From positions 731,178-795,177 of the forward strand of contig JAFKAC010000024.1 in the NCBI GenBank assembly GCA_025766275.1: a stretch of DNA of 64,000 nt. Reading direction: 5' to 3'. The notes beneath the pieces were generated by a model. That model ran no database searches. It saw nothing but the letters and a program-made list of their open reading frames with translations, and was not told where the DNA came from. Source of the DNA: Lactarius indigo (Eukaryota; Basidiomycota; Agaricomycetes; Russulales; Russulaceae). A program made the position numbers and the translations under genes. Of this stretch, positions 23,043-33,975 are shown piece by piece. Each line of letters starts with the position of its first letter. Positions within the stretch are counted from its first letter, which is position 1.

Positions 23043-25863
23043 TTACCAGCCAAAATAATGAAAGTCGTCCCACGTCCGGTTCCGCGCCAAAGCACGTCTC
23101 CGTCGTTCGGCGACGTTGTCTTCAACAGCCGCCCCCGTGGCACCATCACCAGCACCGGCACTACTACCTTGCCGTTGTTGTTGCTGCTGCTGCTGTTGCT
23201 GTTGTTGCCGCGGCTGTTGCTGTTGCTGCTGTTGTTGCGACGGACCAGCCTGTGCGTTCCCATTCACCGTTACCACCGTACGCAAGCCGCCGGTACCAGT
23301 GCCACCACCGCCACCGAGCACGTTGCCGTTGCGCCTCCCGCCATTGCCAAGCAAGTTCGTCTTGCTCACCTGGCGTTCCCAGAGCAGGTTCCGGCGGAGG
23401 CTCTCGCTGAGTTCCGTCGCGAGCATCTGCCGGCGCGTCGTGCGCGGGGTCGTCGGTGGTGCCGGCACGGGCAGGTTCCACGGGTGATTGAGCGGGATCG
23501 GCGCGGTCGCGACGGTCTGCAAGAGAGGTCGCCCGCCTATCCCCATTCCCGGTGCCTGTGGTTGGCCCTGATTGTCTGACGCGCGCCGGCGCGCCGGGTT
23601 CGCAAGCGCCGCCAATCGCTGCTGTGCGAGACTGTGTGATACCTGGATCGTGTCGTCCGGGTCGTCCGGACTGTCACTCTCGTCTTCGAGCTCCTCGCCC
23701 TGCGGACGACCCTTTGGTCGGTAGCCGCCGCTACCATTGACGTTGCCGTTGCCGTTGCTGCGACCGGATGACGTAGCTGCCCCCATGGGCGCTTGTGCGG
23801 TGATCTGAGCGGCCTGGGGGAGTGCGACGGGCGACTTGCTCGATGTGAGAGCAGATGGAATGCTCGGACGCGTCACATCGTGCGTGGACGATACGCGGTA
23901 AGGGCGCCCGGGAGGGAACACGGTCGGATCCGGATTGAGCAATTGAGACAACAAACCGGACTGTGTGCGGCCGAGGTTGGAATAAGACCGTTTGGGCTGC
24001 TTGACAAACAGCTCACGCTGGCGCTGTGCCTCAAGCGCCGCTTCGCGTAGCCTAGTTTCTTCCTTTGTCGGTGGCCGCTTGTCTGCCGGGCGCATAGTTG
24101 CGGTCTCAGCAGGCCCTTCACTGATATCCCCCGATGCCCAAGAATCGTCGTCGTCCTCTTCGGTATCCGTCGTCTCGTATTCGGACGAGCTGTTTGATAC
24201 GACGATGCCGCGTCTCGGTGCACCACCAGTACCGGTACCGGTACCAGCACCAGCGCCAGTACCACCAGAATTGGAAGTCGCCCCTTTGGGAGCAACATTA
24301 GTCGCACCGTTCATGTGTTGTGCCTTCGGTGGTGGTGGTTGGGGCTCAACTGGGGAGCGTTGCTGGCGTGAGGAACCAGCGACCTTAGATGCGGCCGCTT
24401 TATCTGCCTTGGCCAGAAGTGATGCCGTGCGGGCTTTGGTAGGCTCTTTTCGCGTCACTTGCACAACGTGACGACCCGAGTTGAGCCGCGCCATCGTCGG
24501 ACGAGTAGGTCCGTTCCTGGAGGAGCGACCGCGGCCAGTTGGGTGAGAAGAAGCCGAGGCCGCGCTGGCGCGTGTCTGATTGGACGTGACGCTACTCGGC
24601 TGCACCTCTCCAGTTTCTGACGGCGATTTCCCGGTGCTGATCGAACCGTTCGAACCCCGGTCTTGAACATCACGTTCCGGTGAAGGTGATTGATCCTGTT
24701 GCAGAAAAAATCGTCGATCTGATGGTTTGAGTGTGTCGTCCACGGGGCGCTGGGGTTGGGGTTCAGGCTGGGGCTGGGGCTGAGACTGCAGTCGAAGTAG
24801 TTGCGACTGGTGGTGAGGTTGAGGTTGAGGGGTAGCAACGGCGACAGGGACCGGAGTAAGCAGCTGGAGGGGTGAGGAGACTGGTGGGACGGGGTTGGAA
24901 GGAGTTGTGGCGTCTGGGGGGTGATGCCGGCTCACAGCCGCGGATTGCCGAGGGGGCGGCGCGAGATGCTGGGCACTAGATGGGAGGGGGGAAGGGGGGC
25001 CTGCCGGAACAGGGGTAGCCGGAGGAGTGGGATGCGGTGTCGGGTTGACGACGACAACACGTGGGAAGATGCCGACAGTGGTTGGTGGCGTCGATGGTGG
25101 AGGGAGGAGCATGCTCGGGATCGGAGCGACGAGCATCACGCCGGGATCCGCCGCAACGATGACAGGATCGGGGTTAACAAGGACGGATGGGAGTTTTGCG
25201 GGAGCGAGGTCAAGCTTTTCCGGGATCATATCGCATATGATCTTGCCTACAGGGGGGGGATTTGGTTTTGAACGACTCCTGAGTGGACGTGAGCGGCGTC
25301 CAGCCGGCGGGGACTGTAGCTGTGGTATTGACAATGGTGGTAGTGACCTAGTCTTTGAAGAGAAGAAACCGGTAGGGCCAGTGAGGCACAAGGCTGGGGA
25401 GACAGGACGCGATTCTGGATGGCGGGGGGTGTAAGTGTCGGTAAGTGTGATGGGACGAGAAAGAACTTGCCAGGTCGTTCGCTGCTACCCTTTTCTGATA
25501 CGGGGGTCAGGGGACAAGTGACTGAATTTGGATGTGGGGAATGGGGAGGGGAATCATGAGGGGTAGGGAGATGGCGCTGGGCACGGGTGTGCGCGGCTAG
25601 TTCGCGATACCAGAGCCTCCAAGAGATGTTTTCGAGACGACGACCGTCTTGGAGAGACTCTTTGCACTTTGTGAAGACTGAACGAGATAGAAAGTCAGGA
25701 ATGAAAAGGATCGTAAAAGGAAAAGGCGCAAAAAAAAAGTGTGGGGGTGGGGTAGAGAGATGTATGTACCTGTCCAGAGGCCTGAAAGGGCGTCGTGACC
25801 GTCTAGATCCTTGAGGGCGTCCGAAGCAAGAGATAGAACGGGGGATGGGAAATGCGAAACCAT
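23043..25863 (-). CDS. DUF1752 (areA GATA-like N-terminal domain) regulatory protein
   Basis: Three exons (25863-25770, 25677-25489, 25414-23043) close to 884 residues. The fungal DUF1752 motif, found at the N-terminus of nitrogen regulators and related proteins, spans the first intron: LW at residues ~29-30, then VFTKCKESLQDG and LENISWRLWYREL. The rest is low-complexity and presumably disordered: Pro/Ser-rich to ~residue 350, an acidic patch (TEEDDDD) near the middle, a poly-Gln tract of about 20 Gln near residues 815-845, and a conserved-looking end WDDFHYFGW. No GATA finger is present, so this is not AreA itself. It is probably a nuclear or signalling protein. The exon 2/3 junction (donor GTAGCA) is the least certain splice. 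Confidence 0.75.
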
Positions 25864-26471
25864 GACATAGAGATAGAGAGAAAGGAAAAGAAAGGAAAAG
25901 AAATAACTCGACCTTGTCTGCGATTTTTTTGGGAGAGCGAGTCTGCTGCCAGGAAGTCTGCCACGAGCCTGCAACAACTCTCTCTCGGTCCGCTCCCCGC
26001 TCCGGACGCCCGTTACCGTGGGAACTCGGATAATCCCGCGCCACAACAACACATAAATGACAGTCGCAGTCTCACTTGCCGCGCGCCCCGCGGCCTACCA
26101 TATCAGGCCAGGCGCTACGACATCCCCGCATTATTTGTCGTGACATCGGGTGCTACAAATGGTTAGCACAGGGCTCTGTGAGACTTTTTTTTTTCGAATC
26201 GTAATTGTATTATGCAGGTTTGACAACGAATTCTAAGATACATGGCGTACAGCAGCGGGTTGGACAATAAGATAAGCCTCTCGCAACGACAGAGTAGTGT
26301 TTTATCGTGGTCTTACAATGCCCGCGTTCAACGCGAGCATTGCAGCAGCGCGCTCTAGGTCGGGGTATCATATCTCTGCCAGCGATCGGGTCGATCCCGC
26401 TCAACGTGATTACTCCGTTTCGAGGTAAAAGGGTCGACTATAATAGAACCACACCATGGTTCTTCTCTCTG
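25864..26471. other. Intergenic, promoter of the DUF1752 gene
   Basis: Upstream region of the minus-strand gene starting at 25863 and 3' region of the zinc-finger gene ending at 26472. The near side (25860-25920) is purine-rich on the plus strand, giving the gene a CT-rich leader. No gene is supported. Confidence 0.5.
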
Positions 26472-27416
26472 TCAAGCGTCACTCGACGCTAGTTGGCACG
26501 TCCCTTTGTCCAAATGATACTTTAGTCCGTTCGGGTTTAGATACGACTAGACCGACGTTAGCGACACATTTCTAGACTAGAATTGCACTAAACACAAACC
26601 AACCTTCAAGCAACCAGGTTTCTATTTTAAGCCCAGTCGGTCGTAAGCACGCAATTTAGGGGTCATCAATCAAAACACGAACCGGGCAATGATACAATTT
26701 TTCACGTTTCCGCGGGGCTGTCGTAATTTCGTGTGATTGGAAACGACCACGAGGACCACGTCGTTCAACGCGCTTGGGTCCACATGCGGGCTCACGTGGT
26801 GTGGTTAACAACGAGGGTGCGAGCGCTATGGGCTCTTTTGATGTGGAACGAGAGACGAGCTCGGGTGAATGTGTGCGGGCTAAATAATCTTGCGGACTCG
26901 GCGGGCCTGCTATACTCGAAGGTGAAGTCGCAGAATCTGACTCGCTCTCGAGTGTAGGGGTACAAGGAGTTGGAGTGCAAGGACGAGCGCCTTCCGGCAG
27001 TGTGCGCGGCTGCGGGAAGCTGAGGACCACGTGGGTTTCGTCATGCAGCGCGTCTGTTGGGGGGTGGTAGGGTGGCTCGTCGTGTATGACGGGAATAGAC
27101 TCGACGTGCATGGCTTCGAAATGCGCCAGTAATTCATGCAAGTCCGGGATGTTGAGCCCGCAACAGTTAAAGTTGGAACACTAATAACAACACGTAACCA
27201 ATTTGATTCATCAGAGATGCGAGCCACTCACGATTTCGCGCTCAAACGTTGGATACAGGATCGAATCAAACGCGTCGAGCGGATCTGGCGAGTCGAGAGG
27301 GGAAGGAGCAGGCCATAAGCAGGGATCTGCTAACGTGGAGAAGGCCAAGCTACGAGGGAATGAGTCAGCTCAAGCAAGAGGGGAGGAAAACAAGTATACT
27401 CGAAGGAATCGGTCAT
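26472..27416 (-). CDS. SFP1-type split C2H2 zinc-finger protein
   Basis: Five exons (27416-27400, 27349-27232, 27180-26683, 26621-26604, 26546-26472) close to 241 residues. The first finger-like module is CSNFNCCGL followed by LHELLAHFEAMHV (two Cys, two His); the last is YHCPKPGCLK followed by SYLNPNGLKYHLDKGTC. These two separated modules are the hallmark of fungal SFP1-like regulators, which act in the nucleus on growth and ribosome-biogenesis genes in yeast; the target genes here are unknown. The middle is Pro/Ser/Thr-rich. Exon 4 is an 18 nt microexon encoding KPGCLK, including one zinc-ligand Cys. Skipping it would keep the frame but remove that ligand. Exon 1 is only 17 nt. Confidence 0.82.
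26604..26621 (-). other. 18-nt microexon of the SFP1-like gene
   Basis: Flanked by an AG acceptor (TTAAAATAG) and a GT donor (GTTGGT), phase 0 on both sides. It supplies the six residues needed to complete the C-terminal zinc finger. Confidence 0.75.
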
Positions 27417-30400
27417 GTCGCGTGGAATTGGGGTGAGGGGAGCGAGAGAGAGGAGGGGGGAGAGCGTGTATGTGAAAGCGGAGAAGAGGAGGAAGGGAGG
27501 TTGTGAAGGCGACGGAGGGGTGATATAGGTGATATAACTGACACGCTCGGCGAACTAGGCCAGAAGCGCCCAGGTCGCACGCGATTCCCGCGTTGTGCTT
27601 CAAAAGAAGCGCGCCAAGTCTTTAATGGATCAGCGTTTGACAGGAACGGAACTAACGCAATCTGAATCCCGGCCGAACCATCCACCAACGGGTCTTCTTA
27701 TTTCCTGAACAAGAATGTCGGGGTCTCCTCTCCTTCCACGTAAGTATGCTGCCACGCCGCAGGCGGATGCCGACATCGTCCAACCTCCCTGAAACACTCT
27801 CATTGCATGCCATCCCTGCCACTCAATCGAGATTGCACTGTTCGTTTCTCCATACGTAACCATTCTTTTCTTGAGTTACCGTCCCCGTGCTGCAATCCCG
27901 TGCCCACATCCAAACGCTCTCATGACAACATCCCTTTCACTGTCGATATCACCCAACACTACGCCCACTATTGGAAAGTACCATTTCCTGACCGCGTCGT
28001 TTCGCCAAAGTATGACAGTTTCATCTTGTCTGCCTTTTTAATACAGTCATACTCGCTAGTACCCTTTCTGTCGTTCGCTTGTCCTTACCCCCCAGGGCTT
28101 TGATAAAACGGCCCACTAAAGCAGTAGTGCCTCACCCACAGAAGCCCCCCCTCAGTGCGTAAAGCAGGTCGCCGGTCTCGATCTTGGGCCTCGACCACGT
28201 TCGCCCCCGGTATGCGCGACTTGGGAATGCAAGGGATGTGAGGGAGGGAAATCGACTGGCCACGTTTCAACTTGGAGCACCCCCGTCTGAATGGAAACTG
28301 TCATATCACTCAATCGGGGGTGGTGCTACACCAGGGGCGTCATGTTGTGTCTCCGGCACCCTGTCTTTAGCCCCGCAATAATTCCTCGGCTCAGCGGCAG
28401 CCCCACTTCCGCAGTCGAAATGCTTCCCAAAAACAGATGTTCTCTTCTGACAAAACGGCTCATACTTGTACGAGCACAGCACGTTATCATAGAACTCACG
28501 GAGACGACGTTCCTGCGGAGGTGATCCAGACTTTGGGGGTCGCAGACACGTAAAACTGATTATTATCTCTCCACCAGCACGGACTCTTATTCAGCACTGG
28601 CGTACGGGGATGTAACTTAATACAGTGCTGCAATTACAACTTACGAACAGCGAGAGATGTCAGATACACGATTGGCGAGACCGACTCGGAGTCGCAGGCC
28701 GACCTTTAACTTACTGTATTGACAAGTTACAGCAATCGTGCTGTAGAGTACCGTATTTACAGATAACTTGCTGGACGGTGGAGATCTTGTGCTGTAAAGA
28801 GACCCTGGACCTGGCTGTGACGGGAACATGTCGGCAAACTTGGCGTGCTGATTGATGTACAGTAAGTTACACTTATTAGCGGCCCTGACCCGTCATGTTG
28901 CGCCGTGCGCCGTCCGGACTCTGGACTCGGTTCATCTAACGATCGTCTCTTGACATTATCAGAATTTAGCGTCACAGTGGCAGTAGGCAAGGACTGATGG
29001 CGCAGTTTACGCAAGCGGCCCGCCCCAGCACCTTGAACCGAGCAGCGGCGCAGGAATTGTCGCATTGGCCATCATGACCAGCTCGGTGCGAGTAGCATAA
29101 CGAAATATAAGGGGGGTGATCAGGGGTGACACGCGACGGCGTTCTGTGTACACACAACGGGCCCGACGGAAAAAGGTTGAGGATGACCGCTGTCTGATCG
29201 ACGCGGGCGCGAGAGCAAAACGGGGGGACACGTGCGACTTCACGCCCAGACAGGCAGGCGGACAGGTGAGTATACATCTGTCGGGTCGGAGACCGTGGCG
29301 GTTGTAAATACGGTACACACGGCCTAAAGGGTACCTGTGGAGCCTAGTAGCGAGCCGTGCAGCGTGCGGGCCTCATCCTTGCCTTGCTTATCATGGTGCA
29401 GACCGATGGAACGAGATGAATACGCCTCAACTAGCGCAATATAGGCGACTCACCCACGTTGTTACAAGTAGTAAACTTTCGGCTGAATTGCGACTTCTAT
29501 TGCCGTCGCGTGGTCACAGCTATAATTTCGCGGAAATGTCACGTCCATCGAGGCCCTCGAGCTGTAACGCTCGCGACAGAATGCGGTGAAACTAGGAGGT
29601 CAGACGCCTCTGGAGACAAGCACTTCAAGCTCGAAAGGAAAATTCGACGCTGGGCCAGGGTTTTGTTTCATTTGTTGTCAAACACACGTACGTATCTTCT
29701 ACGTCAGCGGACGGGGGTTCGACAGCACGTTGGTTCTGTCGAGTTTATTAGAGATTCGCTTGGAGAACAAGATCCTCGGGGTCATTTCCACAAGCGGCGC
29801 GTAGCAGAAGGCTAGCCGGCGCGCTCGCGCACGTCGAACATCCCTGCTTGCATGTGCATGTGGAACGGCAAATGCAATGGCGAACGGTGGTGGCAGCAGC
29901 GAAGATTTCTACCGCAAGTTTCGTCATGAATTGACCATCGGACTTATGATAGCGACAAATTCAGGCACGACGTGCGCCTGCAACTTGAATGGTGAGTACG
30001 ACGTTAGATGGGAGCCCTCATCTCGGAGCTCGGTTAGAGTAACTTACTGTGAGACCTCAACTGCTGGCCGCCTCGCCGCACGGTCGACCCCCTTATCAAA
30101 TGAAAGCTTATTGCCCTATCGCTCGCCGTTCTGGTTGACGCTGGCGGCGGCGGCGACAGCTTCCTGCATATATGCCGCTGGACGCCTTGGGGGGTCATGA
30201 GAACGCGCCTACGGGGAGCACAGGCGCTGAGAACCACCAAACGTTACGCCTGTAACAATTGGAGCTTCGTGCGAGAAGGCGAGCGGCGTTAAAGAGGCCG
30301 AGGCCTGGCATGGACAAATACTTGTAACTTATATGAAGTGTCGACATGGTGAGCGTTACTTTGATACGGTGAGGTCGGAGCAACGCGGCGATTGGCCTGG

Positions 30401-31670
30401 ACATGAAACAAACGTTAACGTTGCTACTGTAACATTGCCACGGACCAGAGGTTAGAAAGAAGGATAGCATGACCTGACCGTTGTGGCTGCAAGTATTCTC
30501 CCAACGTCACCTTTGAATTGTGCAACTGCCGGTGGGGTGTACATATGGTAGCCCGGGGTTTCAGCCCCAATTCTGACCCGGAGCCGGAAGCGCTTGTGTC
30601 CTTCCCACGCACGTGTCGAAGCTACCCTCGTGGTTCTCCTCCCTGTGAAACGCGTGTGCGTGTGATTTGTGAAGCTCAGGCTGTAAATTCCGACCAGGGG
30701 GTTTGCCAGTGGGTCATTGCTCTTCACAGCCCCTTCCATTTTCTTTCTTGCATCACAGTGCAGCCAAAAATTCGAATGGTTCTTTCTTTTTGTTATGATC
30801 TCATATCTATGCACGCTACTTCGCCTCCTGAATTTTTTGGGCTGAAACAACTATGGTATCGAAGAAATGAAGACATGAGATCTTAAATGAAGATCAAATT
30901 CGTGTTCTCTCTTCTCCAGTTCCCATACCGTAGTGAACTGAACCAAGATGCTGTACACATGTTGCCTTACCCAGTAACCGCATTTGGAACAAACACTGCA
31001 AGCCTTTCTGACGGGTGTCCTTGGCGCAAATCTTAGCGGTCCCGAGGGTGAGTGAAACCGTACCAAAAGGACATTGTCGATCCTGACAACGTGTCCCATT
31101 CGCTTTGAGGTGAGACAGAGTCGAGTCAATGTCATGTAAGTCCTGGAGACAGTACGGGCTTAATATCGCGTAAATACCAGCGACTATCGCTAGCACTCGG
31201 AATGTGATCGCAATGTGAGTGAGTCTATTTGACACATACTGCGGCACCTATCTTCGAAGTTGACACGCGAATGAACTATATTACTGAGTCGTTTCTGGGA
31301 AGAGGACCCATATAGTAAGCGATGTTTGGGCGCAGTTAAGCTGTAAGTGGAGCCGCCACAGGTTGTGGGGAGTTACTGGGGTCCGGTAATCTATCAATGG
31401 CGCATTTAGGCAGCCAAGTTGCTTCGGATTCCCTCAAAATGGCGTGAATTAAGTGGAGTGTGAAGTCGAAAGGCCCACGCTGTCACCTTCTAACTGCCTA
31501 AACGCTCGGCCTTGAACAGGTGACACAGAAGGGCAGGCGTGAACAATATCATCGATAATGTCGGCCTGACTGACGATGGCACTCGATGATAGCGTTTGAG
31601 GAGCCTCTGTACACACGCAGGTAAGACTCGATGGAGCAAAACGAAAAAGAACGACACACTTGCTCAGGTT
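27417..31670. other. Long gene-poor region
   Basis: About 4.25 kb without a gene I can support. There is an ATG-plus-GTAAGT arrangement at about 27717-27750 (MSGSPLLP then donor), but no convincing second exon. Open frames at 28.6-30.9 kb are short and unmatched. The segment carries several copies of a GTAACTTAC-type motif (see separate entry). Confidence 0.5.
28612..30330. repeat. Dispersed GTAACTTAC(T/A)GT motif
   Basis: Related 9-13 nt copies occur at 28612 (GTAACTTAA), 28706-28718 (TTAACTTACTGTA), 28724-28730 (AAGTTAC, reverse), 28858-28872 (reverse of GTGTAACTTACTGTA), 30039-30050 (GTAACTTACTGT) and 30324-30330 (GTAACTT). A further copy lies at 33510-33518, just ahead of the C2H2 gene start. 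The function is unknown; a protein-binding site or the remnant of a short repeat are both possible. Confidence 0.5.
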
Positions 31671-33491
31671 TTACGTTGTACCCACTTCTTCATAGTCGTT
31701 ATCACCGTCATCGTCCTCATCGTCGCTGGACTCCTCTTCCTCCTCGAGTGCTGCCTCGGCCTCAGCCTGCAGCTGCGCAGCAGAAGCAGCGCTCGCGATT
31801 GCTTGTTCGAGCATTTGGGCCTGTTCAGGCGAAAGGCCGTATAGCGACGAGCCCGCAGTGGCAGGCGCAACTGCGGAGGGTGTCCCACTCACCACGCCAG
31901 CGGTCGAAGAAGCCGGACTCTCATCAGGGATAGCGACAGGCGGGAGCTGCGCCCGTGCCAGGACGCTAGCGAGCGTAGCCTGGCTGCTCGCAGCATCCAC
32001 GACATTGTCCCCACACGCCGTGCCGCCCAATGCACGCGCGACGCAGGCCTGCAGGACGGGGTGCAGCCGCGCGACCGTAGCGTGGGCGGCAACGAGGACC
32101 GGCGCGGGTAGTTCGCCATCCTCGAGGATACCTCCAGGGCCCGCAGCGGCGGCCTCCGACGCATCGTGCCACATGCGCGTGCGACGCAGCTCGTCTTCTG
32201 CGCCTGCGGGCCCACGGGGTACGTAGATTTCAGCGATGTCGGCAGTCGCGCAGGCACCGTGCCGCGCGGCGGCAGCGTTGCGGTGGCGCGTGAGCGCGTC
32301 GCGTCGCGAGAAGGCCTTGGCGCAGCCGGTACACTGCCACGCCTTGTCGTCGTGCATGCGCGCGTGCCGTTTCAGATCGTGGTTGCGCGCGAAGGCGGCG
32401 GGGCAGCGCGTGCAGCGGAAGGGGCGCTCCGCGGAGTGGATGCGCGCGTGCGTGCGTAAGCTGTAGAGCCGTGCGAAGGTCTTTTCACACCCGGGGAAGG
32501 TACACGGGTGCACGGACGTCCCAGGCAGCCCCCATGCTGTGGGGCCTGGCCCGCCGATAGGGACGCCGGAGAGCACGCCAAGGGCTTGGATGAGACCCCC
32601 GAGCTCTTGCCGTGCCTTGCAATCTGGGCCTGCGGCGGTCATTGCAAACAAGAAGACTTGATGCAGGGGGAGTTGGATGGAAATGATTAGGGACGGCGGT
32701 GGTGGACCCGTAGGTGGCATGACGGGACCAGTGAGCGCGGAGATGATGGCGCGCGTGGCGGAATCCAGGTGGGTGTGCAACGCGTAGGGAATCGGTGGTG
32801 ACGGGGCAGCGTGTACAGGGACAGAATACGGGCGCTTGGAAAGCGGGGCGCTGTCGAGGGTGGCGTCGTGTTCAAGCTCGTCGCGCTGGCGTTTCCCGAG
32901 CTCCAGCTGGATGGAGGACTCTTCGGAATGGCGTAGAGAAGAGAAGAGAGCATCAGAGCGGGCGAGGGAAACCAGAAGGTGGCTCAGGGGCTTGGCGACT
33001 TCCTTTGGGATGATGCCGGACGAGACTGCGCTGTTGAAAGCGTCGAGAACGGAGACTCCAGGCATGCCCGGGACCAGAGTAGTGGAGAGGGTCGAGCGTG
33101 CGAGCGTATCATTCGCGACGTCTTTGAGGACCATCCGCATGGTCTTGAGAGCCTCTTGCACTCTCCTATCGGGCACGGAAAGACCACTGGAGATCGCAGA
33201 AGGCTCAGTCGGTACAGAGGCGGGTGGGCCGTGACTAGACGCAGCGGCAGCTGCAGCCTCTGCCTGGGCCTTGCTTATCTCGGCCCATAGCTGGTCGTTC
33301 AAACGGCGCGCGATATCCTCCGCTTCCGCATCCGCGTCGTCGTCTATCTCGTCCTCTTCGCCGCCGTCGTCGTCTATATCTGCAGGGTCACCCTCACCAT
33401 CGACATCGTCGTGTTCCCAACTCTCGTCAATCGTGGTGTGGTTTATGGCCACGTTCAAAGAGGGAATCTGGTTCGATGAGTCGGAGTCCAT
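31671..33491 (-). CDS. C2H2 zinc-finger transcription factor (three fingers)
   Basis: A single uninterrupted reading frame of 606 residues, unusual in this intron-rich window. The N-terminus is very acidic (DDDGGEEDEIDDDADAEAED), followed by an Ala/Gln-rich region and a helical middle. Three adjacent C2H2 fingers lie at about residues 328-407: CTFPGCEKTFARLYSLRTHA, CTRCPAAFARNHDLKRHA and CTGCAKAFSRRDALTRHR, joined by TGEKP-like linkers (HSAERPF, HDDKAW). The C-terminus is again acidic (EEEEESSDDEDDDGD). The layout fits a nuclear sequence-specific regulator with acidic regions at both ends. The target is unknown. A GTAACTTACAGC motif lies ~20 nt upstream of the ATG. Confidence 0.88.
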   Translation of the reverse strand: MDSDSSNQIPSLNVAINHTTIDESWEHDDVDGEGDPADIDDDGGEEDEIDDDADAEAEDIARRLNDQLWAEISKAQAEAAAAAASSHGPPASVPTEPSAISSGLSVPDRRVQEALKTMRMVLKDVANDTLARSTLSTTLVPGMPGVSVLDAFNSAVSSGIIPKEVAKPLSHLLVSLARSDALFSSLRHSEESSIQLELGKRQRDELEHDATLDSAPLSKRPYSVPVHAAPSPPIPYALHTHLDSATRAIISALTGPVMPPTGPPPPSLIISIQLPLHQVFLFAMTAAGPDCKARQELGGLIQALGVLSGVPIGGPGPTAWGLPGTSVHPCTFPGCEKTFARLYSLRTHARIHSAERPFRCTRCPAAFARNHDLKRHARMHDDKAWQCTGCAKAFSRRDALTRHRNAAAARHGACATADIAEIYVPRGPAGAEDELRRTRMWHDASEAAAAGPGGILEDGELPAPVLVAAHATVARLHPVLQACVARALGGTACGDNVVDAASSQATLASVLARAQLPPVAIPDESPASSTAGVVSGTPSAVAPATAGSSLYGLSPEQAQMLEQAIASAASAAQLQAEAEAALEEEEESSDDEDDDGDNDYEEVGTT

Positions 33492-33975
33492 GATGGGCTA
33501 CCCAGGGGTGTAACTTACAGCTAAGTTAGCTGCAAGTGGTCGAGGAACCGAACGGGTAAACGGGTGCCCGGTCCGCTTAACAGACCGTATACATTCCATG
33601 ACTCGGTATCATATACACTGACAGTACAGTACAGTATCACCGCCAGTTCCATTGCACTGACCGATGTCAGGCCATCTCCATACTTATACCCATCCCCTCC
33701 AACCATCTCGGTCCTGTGCCATTGCCCTCAATCGGCTGTTGTCGCTGCTATCATTATCATTGTCGCGACCGAGATCAAACGCATCATAATCGCCTCTCGT
33801 TGGTCGATTACCCTTGAGAGAGAGATGATGTGCCAGCTGTACTATCTATCCAATAAATCGTTTCCTTTCTTATCTCGCCTTCGCCGTGATCCCCACCTTG
33901 GGCGCTGCTCTGGTATGCCGCCGTCAGTTCGCCTGAAGAAGCTCCATCGTTGAGCCATCCTATCCACTTTCCAAG
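33492..33975. other. Intergenic
   Basis: 484 bp between two minus-strand genes. It contains the promoter of the C2H2 gene, including the GTAACTTACAGCTAAGTTAGC block at 33510-33530. No gene is supported. Confidence 0.6.

Noticed and set aside
23116..23487. Leu/Cys-rich plus-strand frames
   Set aside because: These are the complement of the poly-Gln tract of the DUF1752 gene.
27717..28103. Possible small gene starting MSGSPLLP with a GTAAGT donor
   Set aside because: No acceptor and second exon giving a convincing open frame could be found.
29877..30200. 107-codon frame MANGGGSSEDFYRKFRH
   Set aside because: No family resemblance, no supporting splice structure, in gene-poor DNA.
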